DNA of 64,000 bases, from positions 37,719-101,718 of the forward strand of contig NZ_JARUKV010000019.1 of NCBI RefSeq assembly GCF_029688865.1, read 5' to 3'. The notes beneath the pieces are model-generated. The model made no database searches and had not been told where the DNA came from. It saw only the letters and a list, made by a program, of their open reading frames with translations. Origin of the DNA: Natronococcus sp. A-GB7 (GTDB taxonomy: Archaea; Halobacteriota; Halobacteria; Halobacteriales; Natrialbaceae). The position numbers and the translations under genes are program-made. Position 1 is the stretch's first letter; the number at the start of each line of letters is the position of its first letter. This document shows positions 28,891-37,439 of this stretch, in pieces.

Positions 28891-29538
28891 ATGTCCCTCC
28901 AAACAGACCACCTACCGCGTTCTGCCGACGACGGGCAAGACTCGGTCGGGGAGATGGCGTCGCTCGACGACGACGACGTCTTCCACATTCTCCAGACGAA
29001 CCGCCGTCGTGACGCGATCCGTTATCTCCTCGAGCACGACGAACCGGTCAAGATGCGCGACGTCGCCGAGTACGTCGCCGCCCTGGAAAACGACACGACC
29101 GTCGCGGAACTGAGCTCGACGGAGCGCCAGCGCGTCTACATCCCGTTGTACCAGTCTCACCTCCCGAAACTCGACTCGGAGGGGATCATCGAGTACAACA
29201 AGTCCCGCGGGATCGTGCGCCCGACCGAGACGCTCGAGCTGTTCCGCCCGTACCTCGAGTTGCCCGGCGCCGACGGCGAGGGCGACACTAACACCGACAT
29301 CGGCGGCCGGCTCGAACGCCGCGAGACCGTCCTCGCCGTGACGAGCGCGAGCCTGCTGCTGTCCTCGGCGATCGGCGTCTACGCCGCCGTCAACGCCGCC
29401 GCGACGAGTTTCGCGCTCGCAGCCGTTATCGGCGCGATCGCGATCCCCGGGCTGGCGCTCGGAACGATCGCCACCGCGGCGTTCGCGCTGCTGGTCGGAA
29501 CGAACTACGAACCGTCGTTCGGCCCGTTCTCGGAGTAG
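28891..29538 (+). CDS. Haloarchaeal winged-helix (DUF7344-type) membrane protein, 215 aa
   Basis: The N-terminal half (residues 25-120) is a winged-helix-like domain: DDDVFHILQTNRRRDAIRYL, then LSSTERQRVYIPLYQSHLPK and LDSEGIIEYNKSRGIV, a pattern typical of haloarchaeal DUF7344. The C-terminal half has two hydrophobic segments (about 138-160 and 165-195), so the putative DNA-binding part is tethered to the membrane. I chose the ATG at 28891 over a GTG 9 nt before it. An A-rich stretch with AGATTATG near 28853 could be the TATA region. Target genes unknown. Confidence 0.75.
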   Translation: MSLQTDHLPRSADDGQDSVGEMASLDDDDVFHILQTNRRRDAIRYLLEHDEPVKMRDVAEYVAALENDTTVAELSSTERQRVYIPLYQSHLPKLDSEGIIEYNKSRGIVRPTETLELFRPYLELPGADGEGDTNTDIGGRLERRETVLAVTSASLLLSSAIGVYAAVNAAATSFALAAVIGAIAIPGLALGTIATAAFALLVGTNYEPSFGPFSE

Positions 29539-29566
29539 GGACTCGAGAACGAGAGGTGGGTGTCTG

Positions 29567-30175
29567 TTACTCCGTTATGCGAGCCGTTCCCGTAACCGCG
29601 TCGACGTCGACCGCGACGAGCCCGCGGTCGGTCTCGAGCGTGACCGTCCAGGTTCCGCTGGTCCGGTAGGGTTGCTCCCGAAGCGAGAGTTCGGTGTACC
29701 CCTCGTCGGTCGCCTTCGTGCGGGCGATGCGCTCGGCCGCCCCGGGCTCTTCGATCTCGATCTCGTCGGTGAGCCGGACACTGACGACCGGAACGTCCGA
29801 CAGCCGGACGACCCGTTCGGCGACGCTCCCGACCAGCACGCGGTCGAGTCCCGTCCGCCCCTGCGTTCCCATGACGACCATGTCGATCCCCGCCTCCTCG
29901 ATGTAGTCGAGGATCTCCTCGTGTGGAACGCCGCTTTCGACCGCGGTCGTGACCGCGATCCCGTCGCGGACGGCTTCGGTCTCGACCCGTTCGACCGCTC
30001 GTCGCGCGCCCGCCGTCACGTCCGCCCGATCCTCGAGGGTGCCGAGCGGTCCCTCTGGAACGACGGACAGCGCGTGGACCGTCGCGTCGAAGCGGTCCGC
30101 GATCGTCAGCGCGTGGGTGATCGCTCGTCGGGTCCCGTCGCTCCCGTCCGTCGGCACGAGGACGTTCTGGTACAT
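29567..30175 (-). CDS. Universal stress protein with C-terminal PepSY-like extension, 202 aa
   Basis: Residues 1-135 form a UspA domain (MYQNVLVPTDGSDGTRRAI at the start, ATP-loop MGTQGRTGLDRVLVGSVAE at about 102-120, ending VPVVSVR). An extra tail of about 60 residues follows; its end GTWTVTLETDRGLVAVDVDA then TGTARITE looks like a PepSY unit. That is unusual for Usp proteins. The ATG at 30175 is the normal Usp start; in-frame sequence upstream is unconserved. It diverges from the acyl-CoA synthetase gene. Confidence 0.8.
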   Translation of the reverse strand: MYQNVLVPTDGSDGTRRAITHALTIADRFDATVHALSVVPEGPLGTLEDRADVTAGARRAVERVETEAVRDGIAVTTAVESGVPHEEILDYIEEAGIDMVVMGTQGRTGLDRVLVGSVAERVVRLSDVPVVSVRLTDEIEIEEPGAAERIARTKATDEGYTELSLREQPYRTSGTWTVTLETDRGLVAVDVDAVTGTARITE

Positions 30176-30332
30176 CGGGCCGAAGGTTAGCGTGGTGGGG
30201 ATAAATAGCCCGGGCTGACGGCCGGTGGTACCGACTCCTTCGTCAGTGTGTGTTACGGTCGGTAGCCGACAGACCGATTCTCTCGAACAGTGTAAACGCT
30301 TTTTATCGCACGCGAAGACGTTGTCGTGGAAC

Positions 30333-31907
30333 ATGGCAAACCTTGTCAACCACGTCGCGAAGACCGTCCGCCAGCACGGCGAGAACGCTGCGATCGGGTT
30401 CCGCGGGAGCGAGACGAGCTACGAGGAGTTCTGGGGACAGACCGGCGCCTTCGCGGCCGCGCTCGAGGAGCGCGAGATCGGCGAGGACGACCGGGTCGCG
30501 ATCTATCTGCCGAACGTGCCGCCGTTCGTCGTCGCCTTCCACGGCACGCTGCGGGCGGGCGGGGTCGTCGTCCCGATGAATCCGCAGTACAAGGCCCGCG
30601 AGATCGGTCACCTGCTCGCCGACAGCGAAGCGACGGTCGTCGTTACGCTGGCCGATCTCGTTCCGTTCGTCGAGGAGGTACGCGACGAGACCGAGGTCGA
30701 ACACGTCGTCGCAGTCGGCGGCGAGACAGACGGCGCGACGCCCTTCGAGGAGTTCCTCGAGCCCGGCACGCCGGACGTCGTCGAGCGCGGCGACGACGAC
30801 GTCGCGGTCCAACCCTACACCAGCGGGACGACGGGCCGTCCCAAGGGCGTCCAGCTCACCCACCGCAACCTCGAGTCCAACGCCCGGATGGCCAACGAAC
30901 TCATTCCGGAGGGGATCCGCCCGGACGACAAACAGCTCGGCGTCCTCCCGCTGTTCCATATCTACGGGATGACCGTCGTGATGAACGCGACGCTGTTCGG
31001 AGGCGGTACCTACTACGCGGTGCCGGAGTGGGACGCCCAGGAGGCCGTCTCGATCGTCGAGGACCAGGAGCTGACGCTGATGCACGGCGTGCCGGCGATG
31101 TACAACGACGTCATCAATCAGCCCGACGCCGAGTCGTTCGATCTCTCCTCGCTGCGGCTCTGTGGAGTCGGCGGCTCGGGGATCCCCGTCGAGGTCCTCC
31201 GACGGTTCGAGGAGCTGTACGACGTCCGGCTGTACGAGGGGTACGGACTGACCGAGACCAGCCCGATCACCCACTTCAACAGCCCCGTCGACGGGCGACG
31301 CGTCGGCAGTATCGGGCGGACCGTTCCCGGGGTGGAGGCTCGAGTCGTCGACGAGAACTTCGAGGAACTCGCGCCGATCGCCGAGGGCCCCGTCGACGAA
31401 GCGGACACGGACGTCGACGAGATCGCCGGGGAGATCGTCGTCTCCGGGCCGAACGTGATGAAGGGCTACTACGGCCTCCCCGAGGCCGACGAGAAGGCGT
31501 TCACCGAAAGCGACGGCAAGCGGTGGTTCCACACGGGCGATCTCGGTTACCGCGACGAGGACGGCTTCTTCTACGTCGTCGACCGCGAGAAACACATGAT
31601 CGTCACGGGCGGCTACAACGTCTACCCGCGGGAGGTCGAGGAGTTGCTGTTCGAGCACGGGGCGGTCGCCGACGCCGCAGTCGTCGGGATTCCGGACGAG
31701 CGCCGCGGCGAGACCGTGAAGGCGTACGTCGTCCCCGTTCCCGACGCCGACGTCGAACCCGACGGGATCAGGGAGTACTGTCTAACGAATCTCGCGGAGT
31801 ACAAACACCCTCGCGAAGTCGAGTTCGTCGAGGAACTTCCCCGGACGACGACCGGGAAGGTCCAGAAGTTCAAGCTCCGCGAGCGCGAGGCGGACACCGC
31901 GGAGTAG
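30333..31907 (+). CDS. Acyl-CoA synthetase, class I adenylate-forming, 524 aa
   Basis: AMP-binding enzyme that activates a carboxylic acid to its CoA thioester through an acyl-adenylate. The P-loop-like motif [16 protein letters not shown] is at about residue 164, followed by [18 protein letters not shown] and the hinge block [20 protein letters not shown]; the catalytic Lys is in [12 protein letters not shown] at the end. It resembles long-chain fatty acyl-CoA synthetases (FadD type). TATA-like TTTTTAT at 30300-30306 is 30 nt upstream of the ATG at 30333. Chain length preference is not clear. Confidence 0.9.
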   Translation: MANLVNHVAKTVRQHGENAAIGFRGSETSYEEFWGQTGAFAAALEEREIGEDDRVAIYLPNVPPFVVAFHGTLRAGGVVVPMNPQYKAREIGHLLADSEATVVVTLADLVPFVEEVRDETEVEHVVAVGGETDGATPFEEFLEPGTPDVVERGDDDVAVQPYTSGTTGRPKGVQLTHRNLESNARMANELIPEGIRPDDKQLGVLPLFHIYGMTVVMNATLFGGGTYYAVPEWDAQEAVSIVEDQELTLMHGVPAMYNDVINQPDAESFDLSSLRLCGVGGSGIPVEVLRRFEELYDVRLYEGYGLTETSPITHFNSPVDGRRVGSIGRTVPGVEARVVDENFEELAPIAEGPVDEADTDVDEIAGEIVVSGPNVMKGYYGLPEADEKAFTESDGKRWFHTGDLGYRDEDGFFYVVDREKHMIVTGGYNVYPREVEELLFEHGAVADAAVVGIPDERRGETVKAYVVPVPDADVEPDGIREYCLTNLAEYKHPREVEFVEELPRTTTGKVQKFKLREREADTAE

Positions 31908-31990
31908 CGGCTCGAGGAACGGGTTCGAGCCACGAGACATCGGACGACGGTCGGGAGGCGGAAGCGTCACCCGCGTGCGCTCCGATGGGA

Positions 31991-32002
31991 CGTGATATCA
32001 CG
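31991..32002 (+). promoter_or_regulatory. 12-bp perfect palindrome upstream of the EamA gene
   Basis: CGTGATATCACG, perfectly self-complementary, lies 15 nt before a TATA-like TTTATTTTAG at 32017-32026, and a further TATCACG occurs just downstream of that box. A candidate operator for the transporter gene at 32077; no regulator gene is adjacent. Confidence 0.35.
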
Positions 32003-32076
32003 GTTCTCAAAAGTCCTTTATTTTAGTATCACGTATCCAGTACGTCGCCTTTCCTGCGGGTGGGCGCAAGGTGCAA

Positions 32077-33114
32077 ATGACGAACACAAGAGATGTACTC
32101 CTATTCGGACTGCTGGCTGTCGTGTGGGGATCTGGATTTACCGCGATCGAAATCGGACTGGACTCGTTGCCGCCGCTGCTGTTCGCGGCGTTTCGTTTCG
32201 ACGCCGCCGCGGTGGTTTTCTTCGCGCTCGTCGTCGCGAGCGGCGCCCGGTGGCGACCGGGAAGCCGCGACGACGTCTGGCTGGTCCTGACGACGGGCGT
32301 GCTTCTCGTCGGCGTCCACTTCGCGTTGCTGTTTCTCGGCCAGAGCTACGTGACGAGTGCCGTCGCAGCGATCGTGCTGAGCGTCGCGCCGATCGTCACA
32401 CCGGCGTTTGCGCTCAAGTTGCTCCCGAACCAGCGCATCCGAGCGACCGACGTTCTCGGCCTGCTCGTCGGCCTGACTGGCGTCATTACTATCGCCGCCG
32501 CCGGGGGTTCCTTCGGCGGCCGGCTGGTCGGGGTCGCGCTCTTGCTCGGTGCGGCTCTCTCGTTCGCGCTCGGCTCCGTCCTCGCCCAGCGGTTCACGCG
32601 GACGCTCCCGCTCGTCTCGCTGCAGGCCTGGGCGATGCTGGTTGGGGCGGTAACGCTTCACGCAACGAGTCTCGTCCATCCCGCGGAGTCCGCGCTCGAC
32701 CTCGAGTGGACCGGCCCGGCGCTCGCCTCGGTCGCGTACCTCGGACTCGTCTCCACCGTCGGCGGGTTCCTGCTGTACTTCACGCTGCTCGACCGGATCG
32801 GCGCGACCAACTCGGGCCTGGTCAGCTACGCGACGCCGATCGTCGCGGCCGTCTTCGGCGCGGCCCTGCTGGGTGAGCCGATCACGACCACGATGGCGTT
32901 CGGCTTCGCGCTGATCCTCGCCGGCTTCGCGCTCTTCCAGATCCGTCCGCTTTGGCGCTTCGTCCGGGGGATTCAGCAGTCTCGGCGCGCTCGAGACTCC
33001 CTCGAGTCGAACTCGATACGGATCGGCGGAAACGAGTACGCCTGCATACCCCCCGAACCGGAGGTCGACGACTACGACCGGGACTCCTACGGAATCCCGA
33101 CTGCGGACGACTGA
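32077..33114 (+). CDS. EamA/DMT family transporter, 345 aa
   Basis: Ten hydrophobic segments in two EamA repeats, with LLFGLLAVVWGSGFTAIEIG at the start and ATPIVAAVFGAALLGEPI in the second repeat, the usual drug/metabolite transporter signature. A charged C-terminal tail of about 50 residues follows the last TM. I chose the ATG at 32077, two codons after an in-frame GTG. The cargo is unknown; family members export amino acids and other metabolites. Confidence 0.88.
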   Translation: MTNTRDVLLFGLLAVVWGSGFTAIEIGLDSLPPLLFAAFRFDAAAVVFFALVVASGARWRPGSRDDVWLVLTTGVLLVGVHFALLFLGQSYVTSAVAAIVLSVAPIVTPAFALKLLPNQRIRATDVLGLLVGLTGVITIAAAGGSFGGRLVGVALLLGAALSFALGSVLAQRFTRTLPLVSLQAWAMLVGAVTLHATSLVHPAESALDLEWTGPALASVAYLGLVSTVGGFLLYFTLLDRIGATNSGLVSYATPIVAAVFGAALLGEPITTTMAFGFALILAGFALFQIRPLWRFVRGIQQSRRARDSLESNSIRIGGNEYACIPPEPEVDDYDRDSYGIPTADD

Positions 33115-33325
33115 GGACGTCGGATTCCGCTCCCGCTCGAGTACCCGTGCTCACTCCGTTCGCTTCGAACCGTGCACCGTTCGTACGATACGCGGGACCG
33201 TCGGTCCCGTACTACTCGCGAAGACCTCGCGCGACATCGTCGAGCGTCCTCGCTCGCGGCCGGTCGGTTTGCTCACGGGTCACTACGTTCCCGTTCGCCG
33301 GTGCGCACCACCCCAGGAGAGGACC

Positions 33326-33862
33326 TCACTGATCTTCGGGGTCGAGTTCCTCGAGGTGACAGACGTCCGCGTCGAGATCGGAGGTCGTCGACCGACAGCG
33401 CGCGAACCACGTCCTCGTCTCGTCGTTCGACAACAGGTCGGCGACCGCGGCGTAACAGTCGACCGCTCGATCGTCCTCGCGGTCGCCCGACCGTTCGCCG
33501 TCGTCGTCGGCGTCCCTGGCCGCGTCCGTCTCGAACACCCGGATCGACGCCGCCTCGTGGCCGTCGAACCGAACGTCGACGCGGTACCGCCCCGGTTCGG
33601 CCGGCCAGCCGCAGTCGACGTCCGTCCCCGGGACGACCCCCTCCTCGTCCTCGTAGGCCGCCACCGTCTCGGTCGTCGAGAAGACACGCTCGTCGCCTCG
33701 GTGGACGTCGATACCGGCGGTCCGCTCTCGTCGAGTCTCGTTCGTGAGAACGATCCGGCCCAGATGGACGTCTTCCCCCCGGTCGCGGAAGGCGGCAACA
33801 CAGCCCGCGGTAGCACCGACGGAGACGGAGCCGAGGGAGGCGAGAACCGTTCGGCGATTCAT
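33326..33862 (-). CDS. Tat lipoprotein, function unknown, 178 aa
   Basis: Signal MNRRTVLASLGSVSVGATAGC has a twin-Arg motif and lipobox ATAGC (anchor Cys 21). The mature part looks like a small beta-sandwich (VLTNETRRERTAGIDVHRGD, GRYRVDVRFDGHEAA), a pattern seen in many haloarchaeal lipoproteins. It also has three Cys after the anchor (VDCGW, VDCYAAV, ARCRS, and VCHLEE near the end) that could pair. I chose the ATG at 33862 over a GTG 9 nt upstream because RR then follows at residues 3-4. The 210 bp between its end and the EamA gene hold a 7-bp hairpin (33194-33208) and no gene that I can see. Confidence 0.7.
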   Translation of the reverse strand: MNRRTVLASLGSVSVGATAGCVAAFRDRGEDVHLGRIVLTNETRRERTAGIDVHRGDERVFSTTETVAAYEDEEGVVPGTDVDCGWPAEPGRYRVDVRFDGHEAASIRVFETDAARDADDDGERSGDREDDRAVDCYAAVADLLSNDETRTWFARCRSTTSDLDADVCHLEELDPEDQ

Positions 33863-33935
33863 ACCCGACACGCTCCGGGCTCAACAAAGTATCTTCGGGC
33901 TGGCAGAAACGAACCGCGAGACGACGCCCGTATGC

Positions 33936-34403
33936 CTACGGCTCCTCGAGACCGCTCCCCTCGAGCGAGGTGCCGACGGGCGCGAGCGTCGACACGCGAG
34001 CGTTCTCCTTGATCTCGAGCCCCCCGTCGGGAACTGAAAGCGGGAGCAGCGGGAGGTGAGAACTGACCTGGACGGTCGGGTGTGAGCCCCCGCGGGCGAG
34101 CAGTTCGTTGTTCGGCTGGAGGAGCAGCGGCTCCTCGAGATCGGTGAGGAACTCGTTGTGCTGGAGGACGTACCGGCCGCCCTCGAGGGACCACCAGCCG
34201 TACTCGTCGTCGGGGTCTCGCCGGGCAGTTTCGACGGGCTCGAGGTCGGCGTCGGCCAGCTCGTCGCCGCCGAAGTCGAGGCTTCCGGGGGCGGCAACCT
34301 GGTAGATCGCGCTCACCGTCAGGTCGATCCCGCGGTCGTGGACCTGTACCGGTTCGTACACGAGGTTGTCGACGGCGTCGGCGATCGGGTGGTCGTCGCT
34401 CAT
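33936..34403 (-). CDS. dcd: dCTP deaminase/dUTPase-like protein, 155 aa
   Basis: Belongs to the trimeric dCTP deaminase/dUTPase fold: RGIDLTVSAIYQV near residue 25, a middle YVLQHNEFL, and LLLQPNNELLARGGSHP where active enzymes carry PRSSLAR. The motif Ser and Arg are therefore not obvious. Haloarchaeal proteins of this type are commonly annotated dCTP deaminase. The ATG at 34403 starts MSDDHPIADAVDNLVYEPV. It may hydrolyse or deaminate a modified nucleotide, or be non-catalytic. Confidence 0.7.
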   Translation of the reverse strand: MSDDHPIADAVDNLVYEPVQVHDRGIDLTVSAIYQVAAPGSLDFGGDELADADLEPVETARRDPDDEYGWWSLEGGRYVLQHNEFLTDLEEPLLLQPNNELLARGGSHPTVQVSSHLPLLPLSVPDGGLEIKENARVSTLAPVGTSLEGSGLEEP

Positions 34404-34492
34404 ATCGGTCGAACCGACGGTCCCGAGCGGCAAAAAATGTGCCGCCCGCGAAGAGCGAAACGGTATCGTACCGCCGGGAGGAACGGCGACGC

Positions 34493-35755
34493 ATGGACGT
34501 CAATCGGCGACGACTGCGAGAGGACATCGAGGAGAACGCCGCGTTCGGCGCGACCGACGCCGAGAGGGGACGGGGCCGGACCGTCCTCGCGGGAACCGAA
34601 GCCAACCGGGAGGCGCGGGATCGGTTCGTCGACCGCTGTAAGGACGCAGGTCTCGAGGTCACGGTCGACGCCGTCGGCAACATCGCGGCGACCTGGCTCC
34701 CCGAGGGCGCCGATCCCGAGGCCGCGCCCATCGCGGCGGGCAGCCATCTCGACTCGGTCCCCGAGGGCGGGATCTTCGACGGGCCGCTGGGGGTCTACGG
34801 CGCCCTCGAGGCCGTCCGGACGCTACAGGAGACCGATCTCGAGCGCAGTCTCGAGCGCCCGATCGCGGTCGTCTCGTTCACCGAGGAGGAGGGCACCCGC
34901 TTCGGCGGTGGGATGTTCGGCTCGTCGGTCGCCACGGGTCGCCGGAGCGTCGACGACGCGCTCGCCGCGACCGACGACGAGGGGGTCGCCGTCGCGGACG
35001 CCCTCGAGTCGATCGGCTACCGCGGCGAGGGGGTTCTCGACGCGAGTGCGTGGGATAGCTTCCTCGAACTCCACGTCGAGCAGGACACCCGCCTCGAGGA
35101 GCACGGGGTCCCGGTCGGAATCGTGACGACGATCACCGGGATCGCCCACGCGACGGTCGAGATCGAGGGCGAGGCGAACCACGCCGGAGCGACGGGGATG
35201 GACGAGCGGACGGACGCCCTCGCGGCGGCCAGCGAGTTCGTGCTCGAACTCGAGTCGGCGGGCCGCGAGCATGCCGCGGCCGGTGACGGGACGGCCGTCG
35301 CGACCGTCGGCAAGGGAACCGTTCGCCCGAACGCGACGAACGTCGTCCCCGGCGCGGTCGAGCTCGGCGTCGACGTGCGGGACGTCAAGTACGACACGAT
35401 GGGGTCGATCCTCGAGACGGCGACGACGACCCTCGAGCGACTCGAGGCCGACCGTGGCGTCGAGACGAGCTTCGAGCGCGAGATCGACGTCCAGCCGGCG
35501 CCGATGGATCGGCGGTGTCGGGACGCCCTCGAGCGGGCCGGCACCGAGGCGGGAATCGACACCCTCGCGATGCACTCGGGGGCGGCCCACGACGCAATGC
35601 GGGTCTCGCGGGTGACCGACGCGGGGATGCTGTTCGCCCCCTCCGAGGACGGGCTCTCGCACACGCCCCTCGAGTGGACCGACTGGGCGGACTGTGCGAC
35701 GGCGACCGAGGTTCTCGCCGGAGCGCTGGCGCGACTGGCTGGCGCCGAGGAGTAG
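34493..35755 (+). CDS. M20-type amidohydrolase, N-carbamoyl-amino acid/allantoate amidohydrolase, 420 aa
   Basis: Zn-dependent amidase of the HyuC/AllC group. Metal ligands are visible in AGSHLDSVPEGGIFDGPLG (His and Asp), FTEEEGTRFGG (Glu pair) and LELHVEQD (His), and the last His in MHSGAAHDAMRV. Full length. It would hydrolyse N-carbamoyl amino acids, allantoate or ureidoglycolate to release ammonia and CO2; no hydantoinase or allantoinase gene lies nearby to choose between them. I chose the ATG at 34493. Upstream in-frame codons are unconserved. Confidence 0.88.
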   Translation: MDVNRRRLREDIEENAAFGATDAERGRGRTVLAGTEANREARDRFVDRCKDAGLEVTVDAVGNIAATWLPEGADPEAAPIAAGSHLDSVPEGGIFDGPLGVYGALEAVRTLQETDLERSLERPIAVVSFTEEEGTRFGGGMFGSSVATGRRSVDDALAATDDEGVAVADALESIGYRGEGVLDASAWDSFLELHVEQDTRLEEHGVPVGIVTTITGIAHATVEIEGEANHAGATGMDERTDALAAASEFVLELESAGREHAAAGDGTAVATVGKGTVRPNATNVVPGAVELGVDVRDVKYDTMGSILETATTTLERLEADRGVETSFEREIDVQPAPMDRRCRDALERAGTEAGIDTLAMHSGAAHDAMRVSRVTDAGMLFAPSEDGLSHTPLEWTDWADCATATEVLAGALARLAGAEE

Positions 35756-35811
35756 TCGGGCGGCTCGAGGGGTTCCAGAACGCTTTGGTACGGCCTCCCG
35801 TAAGGGGAGAT

Positions 35812-36504
35812 ATGGTCGACGTCCTCAGCGAGGAGATGGAGCGGTTCGTTCGCGCGGTCGGCCCGGAGCCCGACGAGACTTTACGCGAGATGGACGAGTA
35901 CGCCGACTCGGCCGGCTTTCCCCACGTCGGACCTGAGGTGGGCGGTTTCCTGCGATTTCTCGCCCGCGTCGTCGGCGCCGAGCGGGTCTTCGAGTTCGGC
36001 TCGGGATACGGCTACTCGGCGTACTGGTTCGCGGACGCGCTCCCAGAAACGGGTGAGATCGTCCTCACCGAGGTCGACGAGGACGAACTCGAGCTGGCCC
36101 GGAAGTACATGGCTGCGGGTGGGTACGACCACCGCGCGTGCTACGAACTCGGCGACGCCCTCGAGACGATCGAGGAGTACGCGGGGCCGTTCGACGTCGC
36201 GCTGATCGACCACCAGAAACACCGCTACGTCGACGCGTTCGAGGCGATTCGACCGAAGATCCCCGTCGGCGGCGTCGTCGTCGCGGACAACGCGATCACC
36301 GCGGGACCGATCGAGTTCGAGACGCTGCTCGAGGTCGTCGAGCGGGAGGCCGAGCGAGAGGGGGAGTGGACGATCCCCGACTCGGCCAACGAACACACCC
36401 GCGGTATCGCGGCCTACCTCGAGCGCGTAACCGGCGACTCGTCCTTCGAGACCGTCGTCCTCCCGCTCGGCGAAGGGATCGCCGTCAGCTACCGGGTGGA
36501 GTAG
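35812..36504 (+). CDS. SAM-dependent O-methyltransferase, 230 aa
   Basis: Methyltransf_3 (catechol O-methyltransferase-like) family. The SAM motif VFEFGSGYGYSAYWFADAL is at about residues 58-76, the acidic residue that binds the ribose is in IVLTEVDEDEL, and FDVALIDHQKHRYVDAFE plus VVADNAI give the metal and catalytic block. It is soluble. The ATG at 35812 was chosen at 56 nt from the amidohydrolase stop, so the two may be co-transcribed. It overlaps the convergent membrane protein by 16 nt. Acceptor unknown. Confidence 0.88.
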   Translation: MVDVLSEEMERFVRAVGPEPDETLREMDEYADSAGFPHVGPEVGGFLRFLARVVGAERVFEFGSGYGYSAYWFADALPETGEIVLTEVDEDELELARKYMAAGGYDHRACYELGDALETIEEYAGPFDVALIDHQKHRYVDAFEAIRPKIPVGGVVVADNAITAGPIEFETLLEVVEREAEREGEWTIPDSANEHTRGIAAYLERVTGDSSFETVVLPLGEGIAVSYRVE

Positions 36505-36944
36505 TCCGACGTGTCGCCCTCGAGGGCCTGCTCGTCGGCGACGTCGGCGCCCGAACTCGCGTACTCCCGGAAGCCGAGGAAGACCGTCGTCGAGCAGGGT
36601 AACAGCAACGCGGCCCAGGTCAGTGCCGACAGCGAGTGAACGCCCGCCGCCGTCGGCCCGGGTGCGGCTCCCGCGATCGTCTCGAGGCCGACGAGATGTA
36701 GTCCCGCGACGCCGAGGAAGGCGATCCAGAGCCCGAGCGAGAGCCGGGCCAGCGTCGGGCGCGAGACCCGGTTGGCGTACAGTGCGGCGCAGTAGACGCC
36801 GCCGACCGCCAGCGCGGTCGCGCCGGCGGTCATCGCGGGACCCACGCCCGCGGCGGTCGCGGCGCCGGCACCGGCGAAGAGGGCGAACGAGACGGCGAGC
36901 AGCCGCCGATCGGACCGATGAACTGTCGGGAACACGTCGAGCAC
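36489..36944 (-). CDS. Small membrane protein, 151 aa
   Basis: Four hydrophobic segments (RLLAVSFALFAGAGAATAAG, TAGATALAVGGVYCAALYA, LSLGLWIAFLGVAGLHLVGL, LSALTWAALLLPCSTTVFLG) with short loops and an acidic tail. No family recognised. I chose the GTG at 36944 (MLDVFPTVHRSDRRLL) because the stretch before it lacks conservation-like features and a TATA-like TATTTGTA lies about 33 nt upstream; an ATG at 37157 would give a longer but basic, unlikely N-terminus. Confidence 0.6.
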   Translation of the reverse strand: MLDVFPTVHRSDRRLLAVSFALFAGAGAATAAGVGPAMTAGATALAVGGVYCAALYANRVSRPTLARLSLGLWIAFLGVAGLHLVGLETIAGAAPGPTAAGVHSLSALTWAALLLPCSTTVFLGFREYASSGADVADEQALEGDTSDYSTR

Positions 36945-37268
36945 CGTTTTCCTGGGAGCAACACTCGACCGTACAAATACCTGTTGGCTGCCTCCGAACC
37001 GCCCGGATTCGCCTGCACGACCGGGATCCGGTAAACGCGAGGAACGGAGTCCGCGTCGCTCGATGTCGACACCGAACCGCCGCGCAGTACGACCGCGATA
37101 GACCGGGATCGGATCGTTCTCGACCGCCGATTTTATACTATTCACCCGTTCCAACATCTGGGCCCATTATCTCCAAATAACTCGAGACAATGGAAAGATA
37201 GCAGGTCGATAACCTCGAATTATGTGCGATACAAAATTTTTAATCCGATCGAGCCTCGACGTTCGAGT

Positions 37269-37439
37269 ATGAAGAGCACCCGTATCGACTCGGACGACCA
37301 GTACGATGTTGACTACTACCTTCCGGGGACGCCCACGGCGTTTGAAACTCCCGATAGCCTGATCGGGACCCTCGAGCAGTTGTTCCGTCCGCGCGGCCGG
37401 ATCGGAGCGGAGCGAGAGCGCGAGAAGACGAGCCGCTAA
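37269..37439 (+). CDS. Small acidic protein, 56 aa, unknown
   Basis: Starts MKSTRIDSDDQYDVDYYLPG and ends in a basic tail REREKTSR. A T-rich TATA-like TTTTTAAT at about 37237-37244 lies 28 nt upstream of the ATG, which fits a leaderless transcript, and codon use is haloarchaeal. Its stop overlaps the stop of convergent folD by 4 nt. No domain recognised. Confidence 0.55.
   Translation: MKSTRIDSDDQYDVDYYLPGTPTAFETPDSLIGTLEQLFRPRGRIGAEREREKTSR

Noticed and set aside
33194..33208. 7-bp hairpin after the EamA gene as terminator
   Set aside because: Perfect stem but no T-run follows; archaeal terminators do not depend on such hairpins.
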